A stretch of DNA of 14,028 bases from Dissophora ornata. Its lineage: Eukaryota > Mortierellomycota > Mortierellomycetes > Mortierellales > Mortierellaceae. Position numbers and translations under genes: made by a program. Below are positions 1 to 11,391 of the stretch, in pieces; positions within the stretch are counted from its first letter, which is position 1, and each line of letters opens with the position of its first letter. The notes beneath the pieces were generated by a model. That model saw only the letters and a list, made by a program, of their open reading frames with translations, did no database searches and was not told the DNA's origin. Where the stretch lies: the NCBI GenBank assembly GCA_025201705.1, contig MU617133.1, positions 8,072 through 22,099 on the forward strand, given 5' to 3'.

Positions 1-1085
1 GAGTTAATATCTGCGGATTGGGAAACGAGAATGTTTTTCGGCGACAGAGACAGGATAATGGAGACGACATTAGATTTGTTCTTGAGAAATGAAAAGGGAG
101 TGCGGTGTGGGATGAGCAACGACGCTACCGGGCTGGGTACTGTCTATTTATGTGGATTTGGTGTGTCTGGTAGGCAAAAAATAGAGACGCAAGGGTCAAA
201 TAAGGATAAGGGGTGCGGCTCTGCGTGGTGGTCCATGGAGGTCTGGAAAAGGGGCAGGAAGTATTCGTACTCTCGAACACGCGAGCTAACAAAAGCGTTT
301 GAAAGGAAGCTCCCGTATTCAGATAGAAATATAAAAACATAAAACGAAGGAGCACGCGATACACAGAACATGTTGGAGGGGGTAACATTTCATCCCCTGC
401 TTAGTTCATAAAAGAAAACGAGGGCTGGAGATTCCCCAGATAATACCCTGCTCGACAGTAAATACTCCCGTACCGGTGCTAGCAGTAGGGCCGTTCTAGA
501 CTTGATTCCTAAAGTTGAATCGCAGCCGCGGCTAACTCGTACACAGATTTTGAGGTGGTCTGCTGCTCTAATCTATAGCCACAGCGCTTTATTCGATAGC
601 CGTTCAATCCTTTAATTGCCTGACATGCTACTGAAGGTGATTCAAGTGCAACAGTCATGATTTGAACCGACATCACTAATAACGACAATTCTACGAACAA
701 TAGGTCTTTCTGCTCATTACATTTCAATACAGAACGCACCAGAGATAACGCTGGGTCAAATAAGATGGAAATAGACGCATAGCTGTTCGTTTTCAGTTGC
801 GCTTTTGAAAGAAAGGAAATCGAGGAGAAGCGGTTCTGTGGGTTTGAAACGCGGAGTGGCGGGGACGATGCTGTCCAGGCCGGCCCACGTTCACAGGAAC
901 AAATCGTGCATGGATAACCTATAAAACCAGTTGTGTACAGAATATGGGGAGAATCTCGCGCCGTTTTGTGGCATACAGTACGCTCTCTGCTCTCTCCCAC
1001 TCTGCCCCTGCATGTCGGTGGGGGGAAGCGCGTCTGTTTTGTGGCTGAACAAATTTAATTTATTCTGCGATCAGAAAACAAACAA
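1..1085. other. Left intergenic region, no supported gene
   Basis: I see no convincing gene here. Several open frames exist, including one on the plus strand open from the window edge to 342. Their translations are rich in Cys, Trp and Arg and match no family I know. A TATAAAA string lies at 920-926 (+) and CG-rich words at 956-961 and 1028-1034. These could belong to the upstream region of MCM6, but they are far from its ATG. No tRNA could be folded: the GGTTCAAATC-like string on the minus strand near 655-670 lacks a matching T stem. Confidence 0.5.
509..1000 (-). CDS. Weak hypothetical ORF, 163 codons, possibly spurious
   Basis: This is an uninterrupted minus-strand frame ending ELAAAAIQL. 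It lies head-to-head with MCM6. The C-terminal half (roughly residues 60-163) has a plausible globular composition, with alternating hydrophobic stretches. The N-terminal part is rich in Cys, Ser and Pro and looks non-coding. I recognise no domain. A rough estimate for this base composition says about one open frame of this length could arise by chance in a window this size, so length alone is weak evidence. It could also be part of a longer intron-containing gene. It is recorded so that transcript data can settle it. Confidence 0.15.
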   Translation of the reverse strand: MGESRERTVCHKTARDSPHILYTTGFIGYPCTICSCERGPAWTASSPPLRVSNPQNRFSSISFLSKAQLKTNSYASISILFDPALSLVRSVLKCNEQKDLLFVELSLLVMSVQIMTVALESPSVACQAIKGLNGYRIKRCGYRLEQQTTSKSVYELAAAAIQL

Positions 1086-1091
1086 ACGCGT
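1086..1091. promoter_or_regulatory. MluI cell-cycle box (ACGCGT) upstream of MCM6
   Basis: A palindromic ACGCGT lies 144-149 nt upstream of the MCM6 start codon. In yeasts this hexamer is the MCB element bound by MBF (Mbp1-Swi6), which drives G1/S expression of replication genes. A second CGCG core (GCGCGTC, 1028-1034) sits about 55 nt further upstream. The motif is short and its use here is inferred from the gene it precedes. Confidence 0.5.
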
Positions 1092-1170
1092 CCCCTGAGA
1101 TGGGACTGCAATACTCGTGGCAACTAACAAAAGAGCTTGTTTTTGGTTCATCTGCATCCCCCTGTCCCCT
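1092..1170. promoter_or_regulatory. Three CCCCT (STRE-type) cores before MCM6
   Basis: CCCCT occurs at 1092-1096, inside CCCCCT at 1158-1163, and at 1166-1170. Read on the other strand each is AGGGG, the stress-response element bound by Msn2/4-type zinc fingers. All lie within 145 nt of the MCM6 ATG in a pyrimidine-rich stretch that probably includes the transcription start. The core is five bases long, so chance occurrence is quite possible. Confidence 0.3.
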
Positions 1171-1234
1171 TCTCATCCACGCAACCTGTGTCTCGATCCT
1201 ACCTCGCACTTGCCTCGCCACACAACAGCTCATC

Positions 1235-4855
<3,621 letters not shown>

Positions 4856-4922
4856 AGGAAACATTGTATTTTGAGCAAAAGAAGCACATCATGAGAATAT
4901 TTAATGTTTACAAGTGAAGAAG

Positions 4923-4941
4923 ATTAAAAAAAAAAAAAAAA
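4923..4941 (+). terminator. Probable MCM6 polyadenylation region with A16 tract
   Basis: An ATTAAA variant signal (4923-4928) runs directly into a tract of sixteen A residues (4926-4941), 68-86 nt after the MCM6 stop. This fits 3'-end formation in the 177-nt gap shared with the convergent gene. I see no canonical AATAAA on either strand in the gap. The A-run could also be a simple homopolymer. Confidence 0.4.
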
Positions 4942-5032
4942 CTATTAGCATAAGATATAGTACTGTACAAAGACAATGGGGCTCTATGGATTAATGCCCC
5001 ACTGCTGTTGGGAAGTGGTCGGTATCGCTTTT

Positions 5033-5560
5033 TTAACGACCGCCGTCCACCTTAGTTGTTTTCTTTTTGGATTTAAAAATCGAGAGCTTGTCCTTGAGCC
5101 GTTGTCTGAAAGAACGACGCGTGGGAGGACTTTCATCGACTCTGGAGCCAGATTCAGGGTCTTTGTCATCTTCGATCACCATGATCTCATAGATCTCTAC
5201 GATACCAGCGTGTAGATCATTGCGGACAATATGTGAAGAACTGGCGGCGGCGCCCAAAGGCTCTGTGGCCAGAGGTGTTGATGGTAAGGTTGTCGACAAT
5301 GAGGCCAAGTTCACAGGCACATCACCACTCGCGGCAAGTACAGCTTCCAGAAATTCGTCCGAATGAGTAATTATATGGGAAGAAAGTTCCAGAGGTGAAG
5401 GAGTAGTAAGAAAATGTCGTTGAGAATGAAGAGGATGGGTATGTGTCCTTGATAAAGATGGATTTGATAAAGTTGGTCGTAATAATAAGGATGATGAAGA
5501 TGGCGTGGACTCTGAGGAAACTCTTGGATTTTGTGTGAACGATCGACTCGAGAGACGCGA

Positions 5561-5597
<37 letters not shown>

Positions 5598-6913
5598 GAT
5601 GTCGCGGGTTCTGGGAGTTGAGTAGTTGCCTCAGAGGCTTTCGTGAAGGACATTATGTGCAGAGGCGCGGGAGGTAGTAACCGCATTGTACGTTTTGAAT
5701 CCTGGGTAGACACAGGTTTCGAAATTAGATGAATAGGCATGTATAGCAACGGCGACCTTATCACTGGCGGAGATGGAGGCGTTGGAGGCGTTGGTGGCGT
5801 TCGAGGCGTTCGAGGCGTTGGTGGGGGAAGACTCCTTGGCAGCGAGGTTTCCTCCTGTGAACGTACAAAGAGTGGGGGTAGGGGTGGCAAGCTGTAGGTT
5901 GACAACGGAGCGAAAGGTAAAGGTTTCAAAAGTATGGGGCGACTGAATGACCCTGTGGATGAGTGTGAAAGATGTGTGGCGGGTGGGGAGATGTCGTAGG
6001 TAACAGGATAGGGTAGGAGGACCTTTGGCTGAGAAGTCGAGTAGTAGTCCCTTGCAGGCTGTTTCTCTTGTTGCCGAGCAGAGAATGTACGACCTGCATC
6101 CGCACGGCCACTGCTTTTTGCGGATGAATTTGAGCTAGAAACAGGTGTGGAGGCTGATGACGAGCGCGTCTTTGTGACACTATCGCTTGTTGAAGAAGAG
6201 GAATGTAGGGACACGCGATTGTCCGATGGTAAGAAATATGTCTCAGGAGATACGGGGAAATCGCTGACACTGATTCGTGATCTACGGTGCCCTGGTTTGA
6301 ACGGTGGGCGTTCTTGGGCTATTGGTGGATGCTGGCCAATAATATATTGCTTGTCATACATTAAATCCTTGCTTGTACTTGGATCGTCCAGACCCTGTGC
6401 TCCTGTTATTGAGGACGACGAGGCTTTGTCGTCTGCAGACCAAGATGTGGGTGTGGGTGTTGTTGGTAGAGAGGGGAGGACTAGCGATGGGGTCGACAAG
6501 TTGCTGTGAGAGAGTTGTTGTTGTTGGGTGACTCCGTAGCCGTCGTCAGAGTCAGTTCCATCATCACTAGTCGATAGTACAACTGCGTCAAGCAAGCGTA
6601 CGTCGTCTTCACTTGATTCGGCTGGGTCATAATCCGTCATATGGCTAGATTTATAACGTTTGTCACGACGTTCTGAGGGGTCGATATAATAATAGGTGAT
6701 TTCGGTAGTGGGATTGTCGGGAAAATGTACTCGCCGATCGGAAGTACTTGAAGCTGCTCGGCGTGGTGAGAATGGAGTGGATAGACAGCTTTGAAGATTT
6801 CTGGAGGAGGAGGAAAGGGAAGATTCTGCGGGATAATATTCGGATGATCTGGACCTGTCACTAGCGTCCTGCACTAGATCTGTATCCGTGGGAGTGCCAG
6901 GTTTTAATGGCAT
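5033..6913 (-). CDS. Hypothetical Ser/Pro/Thr-rich protein, likely disordered, with RVHF PP1-docking-like motif
   Basis: I do not recognise this as a named family. It is a single-exon frame of 626 aa from the ATG at 6911-6913. The frame stays open 80 codons further upstream, but those codons translate a CT-rich simple repeat, so the downstream ATG is preferred. Composition is Ser, Pro and Thr rich, suggesting a mostly disordered protein with no signal peptide or membrane segment. Residues 61-76 read RVHFPDNPTTEITYYY, which fits the RVxF docking motif of protein phosphatase 1 followed by a hydrophobic pair. Ser49 lies in SPRR, a possible CDK site. An acidic patch follows at about 100-125. A T-P-P/R repeat lies near 365-380, about 12 consecutive Thr near 440-451, and a basic helix-prone tail (RRSFRQRLKDKLSIFKSKKK) ends the protein. 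A regulatory or scaffold role is an inference only. It lies tail-to-tail with MCM6 and divergent from NELF-C/D. Confidence 0.75.
5561..5598. repeat. (TTG)n microsatellite coding for poly-Thr
   Basis: This is a perfect trinucleotide run of about 12.7 units. On the minus strand it is read as ACA codons, giving about 12 consecutive threonines in the hypothetical disordered protein. Such a run is prone to length change between strains. Confidence 0.95.
5775..5819. repeat. Five 9-bp coding repeats (T-P-P/T-P-R)
   Basis: There are five consecutive 9-mers: GGAGGCGTT twice, GGTGGCGTT once and CGAGGCGTT twice. On the minus strand each encodes Thr-Pro-Pro or Thr-Pro-Arg. They form the core of a proline-rich segment (about residues 362-387) of the hypothetical protein, a candidate SH3-like or proline-directed-kinase target. 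Confidence 0.9.
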
Positions 6914-7026
6914 CTGTGTAGAGGGAGGCGTTTGTGTGATATGAAGGGAAAAGGGGGGGGGAGGGGATGACAAGCTGCGCCTGTCGGAGGTGGAGACGAC
7001 ACAAGATTTTTTGAGAGGTCCGAGAT

Positions 7027-7127
7027 AAAAAGAAGAGAGAGAGAGGGAGAGGGGAGAGAGGGAGAGAGAGGGAGAGAGAGGGAGAGAGAGAGAGAGGGAG
7101 GGAGAGAGAGAGGGGAGAGAGAGAAGA
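7027..7127. repeat. 101-nt uninterrupted polypurine tract, mostly (GA)n
   Basis: Every base from 7027 to 7127 is A or G. Inside it GGAGAGAGAG repeats perfectly three times (7061-7090), giving a local 10-bp period, flanked by imperfect GA/GGGA repeats. It lies 114-214 nt upstream of the ATG of the minus-strand hypothetical gene, where it would read as a CT-rich leader or core promoter. Long polypurine-polypyrimidine mirror-like tracts can form triplex (H-DNA) and are nucleosome-poor. A separate G9 run lies near 6952-6960. Confidence 0.95.
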
Positions 7128-7846
7128 TAGGGGATCGAGATGAAAAGATGCAATTAATTGGCACTGAAATGAAAGAAGCACGGTGCTCTGTATGCATTGA
7201 ATTGAGGCAACCCCGAGAATTGTGAGAACCCTTGTTGCTTAAAGTGGTCTTTGAGGGTCCTCTTTTCGCGACCCGCTGTTCCTGCAGGAAAAACCGTCGG
7301 TAGGCAGGCACACGAGAAAGGGTGAGGCGCCAGCTTAATGTCCACAAAGACCTTATTAAGGAACCTTCGATTTTTGGACAAGGCCAGACAGAGTCTTTGT
7401 GAAAATTTTTTTTATTTCTTTTTCTCATGTGGTCCTTGTGGCAAATGATAAACAGATCAGGGGCACCTGCCCCAGCTCCTGAAAAAAAATAGCACTGATC
7501 TCGAGCCCGGTCCTCGGCTGTCGCAGCTTCTACCCCCGTTTGTCCCTGCTTTGTGTGGCAAGTTCCCACCCCAGCAAACAAAGCAATGTTTATCTCATAG
7601 GCAAGAGACGTCCCTGCATGAAAGCCCTTGAACGCGTTTGACATATGAAGTTCGAGCAAAATGTGACCGCACAAGTAACGTGACCCATTTTCAACCGCAT
7701 GAGTGTTTGGTGGGTGGCATTCGCATCGCGACACACGACAACACAAAGGATCGCAACTCCCATTCCATTCCAAGAACAAGGACAACAGAAAGGCATCAGG
7801 AGTCGTATCTGAGGGCTTGCCTGCGAACAACAATAAGCACCAGGAA
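7128..7846. promoter_or_regulatory. Divergent intergenic region between the hypothetical gene and NELF-C/D
   Basis: This stretch of about 720 nt separates two genes transcribed away from each other, so it probably contains both promoters. I see no TATA box well placed for either. A long minus-strand open frame spans it (6904-7833), but its Cys/Trp/His-rich translation looks non-coding. The short palindrome at 7460-7473 is listed separately. A/T homopolymers occur around 7403-7425 and 7481-7489. Confidence 0.55.
7460..7473. promoter_or_regulatory. GGGGCA-CC-TGCCCC palindrome with STRE and E-box cores
   Basis: The 6-bp arms (7460-7465 and 7468-7473) are perfect complements around a CC spacer. 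The element overlaps AGGGG (7459-7463), the STRE core, and CACCTG (7464-7469), an E-box. It sits mid-way in the divergent promoter region, about 375 nt before the NELF-C/D ATG. A role as a dimeric factor site is inferred from symmetry only. Confidence 0.3.
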
Positions 7847-10800
7847 ATGACATCTGTATGTCTCTCAGCAAAAGTGAGCCTTCCATGGACATGGAAAGGC
7901 TCAATCAGTGCGGCTCATTGCCTCAACTTTAAACAATCCACTAACGCAAGACCCCTTTGACGTTCACAGAGAAACACTTCATCAGGAGGCAGTGGCGGCA
8001 GTGGAAGCAGTGCTGCAAGTGGTGTGGACAAGATGAAGCAGTCCTTTCAGGCACCTGACTCCATTCTGGAACCAAAGATCTTTGAGACTATCGCACTTTA
8101 CTTGGAAGAAGGAGGACAACCGCTTATGCTCGTCAACGCCTTGTCCACCAGTTATGTTGGCATGCCAGAGATGTGTAACCTCATGTCAGGATGGGCGCGT
8201 GAATTTGATATCGACCCCGTGGAAGTCATGCAGGAAGTCCTCAAGGAGCAGCTCATGGAGCGATTCGATCCTGAGAGCGTTGATAGAGATTTCATGAGCG
8301 GCGCTGTAAGGGCAATTCATTGCAATTTGCGCCCGTGCAGAGAAAACCTCCCTGAAAGCATCAATGACTGGAGAGCATTGTCTTGCAACTCACACGAAAT
8401 TAAAAATTGCTCTTACAATGTCTTTTAGGGGACACCAGACTGGCTCATGGTGATGATCCAACATCCTTTCTGGAGATCCGTCATCTACGAACTGTCGGAG
8501 AAGCATCAAAAATGTGCCCTTTTGAACTTTGCAATTCAGGTACAAGTGACCCTGTCCATACTGGCCACGCCATCTCTGCCACCCCCCTTTCCCTTCTGCC
8601 CACCGCTAACAGCGCCATGACCTTCTGGATGTAGCGTATTTCGGATGCTGGATATCAAGGAGAGATTGCAAGTGTTGCTACAGCGTCAACATTCGTGAAG
8701 GTGTTCACAGGGGTGCTTCTGGACTCGTTGGATAAATTGCGAGAAGAAGATGATGTGGGTCTTCTGGATAGACTACCAGACTTGGTGGTAAGCTTTGCTC
8801 TGAGCCTAAATATTGCCGCCATCATTGAGTTTGATTGCTGATATATCATTGCTCATGTTTTCCACAGAAAGTTTGCTGTCAGAGCGAACACACATACCTC
8901 TACACCCAAGTTCTACTCTTCCGCCTAATGAAGACAGATAGGGGCTTGCCATTAAAGCGGATATCGAAAGAACTGGAGTCGGGCGTGTTGGAAAAATTCA
9001 ACAAGTAAGCCAAAGTACATTTTTGCTTGGCTGAAGCACAGACTTGAAGGCTTTTTAGGGGGCTCACAATTCGTCCGATGCCAAACTAGACCACCGCTTG
9101 TATCAGTCTTGAGAATGCTACTTGCAGGAGCATCGTCAAATGTGGCAAGCGCTATCTCTGCTATTCTCCAGTCGCGCATTCCTTCGCCCGGTGATGTCAT
9201 GCTGGTGAGTTAAGGCCGACATACATTTTGGCGTAAGCGCAATGTCATTTCCACACCCGTCTTTGCACAGCTGCTGATTTTTGTTTACTTGGGCAAATAG
9301 TTGCATAGAGCCTATACCAGCGAGAACCCGCCGTCGACGTATTTTTTGCGTGATCCCGATTTCTTTGGTAGCTTGAAAAAGAAAAAGGATGTTGTTCACC
9401 CACCACCAATGTTGTTTATTCCTTTGTGACCACAAAACTGACAATCATGTTGTTACTCTATAGAAATCATGCTCTCCTCCATCTTTGTCCCAAGTTTCAA
9501 AGGCGCAATCGTCAAGCAGGATCACAAGGAAAAATACCTCTATCTGGTTGCATATGCCGCCAGTGTGCATGAAGAGGACGACACGATCACGGATACATCA
9601 GATGTGCGTCAAACATATGAAGCACTGTGCGCGCTAGAGGACACGCTTTCGAAAAGAACGGCCGGAACAGATTTGACTCCCATCCTTGGGCAGCTTCTGG
9701 TTGCTATTGAGTGAGTAGCTCATGCATGCGCCCGTGCGTGCGTTGCGTCTCGGTGCATTTTCGTCCGACGCAATCTGGTCATGCCGCGACTTGTTGTTGT
9801 TGTTTTTTTTTAGCGCCAATACTCACCCATATATCTCATGCATTTGATTCGATGACTTTGCCTCGCTTTTCTGGGTATCAGGACGCCGGTCGCCTCCATG
9901 GCTTTGTTATACTGGATTCAATTCGTGATCAGGGAAACGAGTTATATCGAAACTTACTTTAGAAGTCATGAAGTTCCAGTCCCGTTGCTGTTAATTGAAG
10001 AGGCAAGTTACCAGAGCAAGCAAGCATCATGCGGGATGCGCGGGCCTTTTCTGTTCAAGGGGAAGAGTAACTCATGTGAATACCCCTCTAATCAACATGG
10101 TGGTATTGCCTTATGGCTTCATAGATGGCATACAAGCATCCTTTACAACAGACAGCGGTGTTTGCTACATTGGTGGACTTTTTCGAGGCTCCCCTAGAAT
10201 TGAACCCCGAAATCATGGTAAAGACAATGCATGTGGACCAGTTTGAAGGGCCTTTTTTTTCCTGTTGCCTACATATAATCTCTTTGCTAGCACTACGGGA
10301 AGAGCTGGGACAGGTTGCTGACGAAAAGATATAACGACCCTCTTTTATTTTCTTTATTCTTGTTGCGCATTAGATGACCTATCGCAAATCCATCTTGGAT
10401 AGGATGATATACTTGATGCAGTTAAACTATGCTATGCCTGCCCTGGACTACATTCGCGTGCGTGCCCGCAAAATGGATCAGTCACTCTCGATGCACTTTG
10501 TTAAGAAAGTACTCGAGATGGTCCGCGGACCCTATTCTAAAAAATTTATAGAGGGGATGGGCCAGATGATCGAGGAGATTGTTGAGGTCATCAAAAAGAC
10601 GGACACAGAGCCTGTTGTTCGTGCTTGGATTGGTATGTCAGAGTTGTGGAGACCACCCATAACCCGTGTGCATTTGTTGTGTTGTTTTTTTCTTGGTTTG
10701 TTCGGGATTTTTTTTGTAGTGAAATGCTACGCCGAAGAAAGAAAAAATGGTTTTCTAAAATTTTCACCTGCTTTTTTTATTTTATTTTATTTTGAATTGA

Positions 10801-10958
10801 AAATAGACGAGGTTGTGTCACAGCCGAACGAGGGTGATATGATACAAACGCCTCCAACTTCTGCGTCCCATGAGACAGGGACGTTTTCGGGCTCATCAGA
10901 CGCTGGGCTGAGTACAATTCAAGAACTGAAGAGACGCTTGGATGAACCTCGTCGATAG
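7847..10958 (+). CDS. Negative elongation factor subunit C/D (TH1 family), 12 exons
   Basis: NELF-C/D is a core subunit of the nuclear NELF complex, which with DSIF holds RNA polymerase II in promoter-proximal pausing in animals. Exons: 7847-7855, 7970-8305, 8429-8539, 8635-8787, 8868-9004, 9090-9204, 9301-9367, 9464-9710, 9882-10002, 10125-10217, 10374-10632, 10807-10958. They total 1800 nt (599 aa), close to the 590 aa I recall for human. Blocks matching human are GTPDWL (116 on), RISDAGYQGEI (153-163), HTYLYTQVLL (about 211), QDHKEKYLYLVAYAAS (328-343), a TPV-ASMALLYW block (about 393) and SILDRMIYL near the C-terminus. Exon 1 encodes only Met-Thr-Ser; its GTATGT donor, CTAAC branch site and phase support it, but Met at 8033 is an alternative start. 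The acceptor before 9090 was chosen by frame; 9114 would also work. Intron 9 is GC-AG. The last about 40 residues are Ser/Thr rich and lack similarity to human. Confidence 0.92.
10003..10124 (+). other. GC-AG intron (intron 9 of NELF-C/D)
   Basis: The donor reads AG|GCAAGT, the classical context of non-canonical GC donors, and the acceptor is CATAG just before 10125. The joined reading LLIEE|MAYKHPL is in frame and aligns with NELF-C/D. No GT donor in the neighbourhood keeps the frame. A CTAAT branch-like string lies near 10087-10092. All other introns in the window appear to be GT-AG. Confidence 0.8.
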
Positions 10959-10996
10959 GTCTCGACCGCAGGTCTGTGAGGGTGTCCACATGGCCT

Positions 10997-11063
10997 GCAC
11001 ACGCACACACACACACACCCACACACCCACACACGCCCACACACACACGCACACGCGCGCACA
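10997..11063. repeat. Imperfect (CA)n repeat in the NELF-C/D 3' region
   Basis: An alternating purine-pyrimidine stretch of CACA with interspersed CCC and CGCGCG lies 39-105 nt after the NELF-C/D stop codon, before its likely polyadenylation signal. It would therefore be part of the 3' UTR. The alternating pattern, including GCGCGC near its end, favours Z-DNA and length polymorphism. Confidence 0.9.
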
Positions 11064-11144
11064 TTTCAAGCAGACACGCATTCGCGAACAAATGAACATT
11101 TTTGCATGCACTCGCACCACTCCTCTCTATCCATCTTATAGTCT

Positions 11145-11150
11145 AATAAA
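11145..11150 (+). terminator. AATAAA polyadenylation signal for NELF-C/D
   Basis: A canonical AATAAA lies 187-192 nt after the NELF-C/D stop and is followed by a T/G-rich stretch (GCCTTTGTTTG) suited to cleavage. Two canonical signals, one per strand, are about 70 nt apart here, so the convergent transcripts may nearly meet. Confidence 0.6.
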
Positions 11151-11221
11151 GAACGTTATCAATTGAGCCTTTGTTTGCAGCGTCGCATCGTTATTGTTAT
11201 AGGCGGTATTCTTTTTTTTTG

Positions 11222-11227
11222 TTTATT
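11222..11227 (-). terminator. AATAAA polyadenylation signal for the zinc-finger gene
   Basis: TTTATT on the plus strand is AATAAA on the minus strand. It lies 165-170 nt downstream of the zinc-finger gene's stop codon. Strand and distance fit 3'-end formation of that gene. Confidence 0.5.
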
Positions 11228-11391
11228 CATTTTAAAAGTGGTATATGTTGCATATGTGCAGCGGATTTTTTATGTACAAGCCAAGAAACAATAGCAAAAG
11301 GATGGCGAAGTTTGTGGACAGCAAAAGCGAGAAACAAAACAAATGGAAAGTGTTACAAAAAAAAAGAAGCAATGAAAAAGAGTACTCGTGT

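Noticed and set aside
31..342. Plus-strand open frame reaching the left edge of the window
   Set aside because: Composition is unlike the real genes here, no family is recognised, and no splice or polyadenylation context supports a 3' exon.
650..672. GGTTCAAATC-like B-box on the minus strand, possible tRNA
   Set aside because: The flanking bases do not form a T stem and no acceptor or anticodon arm could be drawn.
6914..7153. 80-codon N-terminal extension of the hypothetical protein
   Set aside because: It translates the (GA)n repeat and flanks into Ser/Leu/Pro low complexity. The ATG at 6911-6913 begins more ordinary sequence.
9059..9089. Alternative acceptor TTTTTAG at 9058 for NELF-C/D exon 6
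   Set aside because: It has a good pyrimidine tract, but joining at 9059 puts the exon out of frame with a stop within about 10 codons. The CTAG at 9086-9089 restores the family alignment.
10777..11166. Several open frames across the CA repeat
   Set aside because: Their length comes from the stop-free dinucleotide repeat (Thr-His or Val-Cys repeats). They overlap the 3' end of NELF-C/D.
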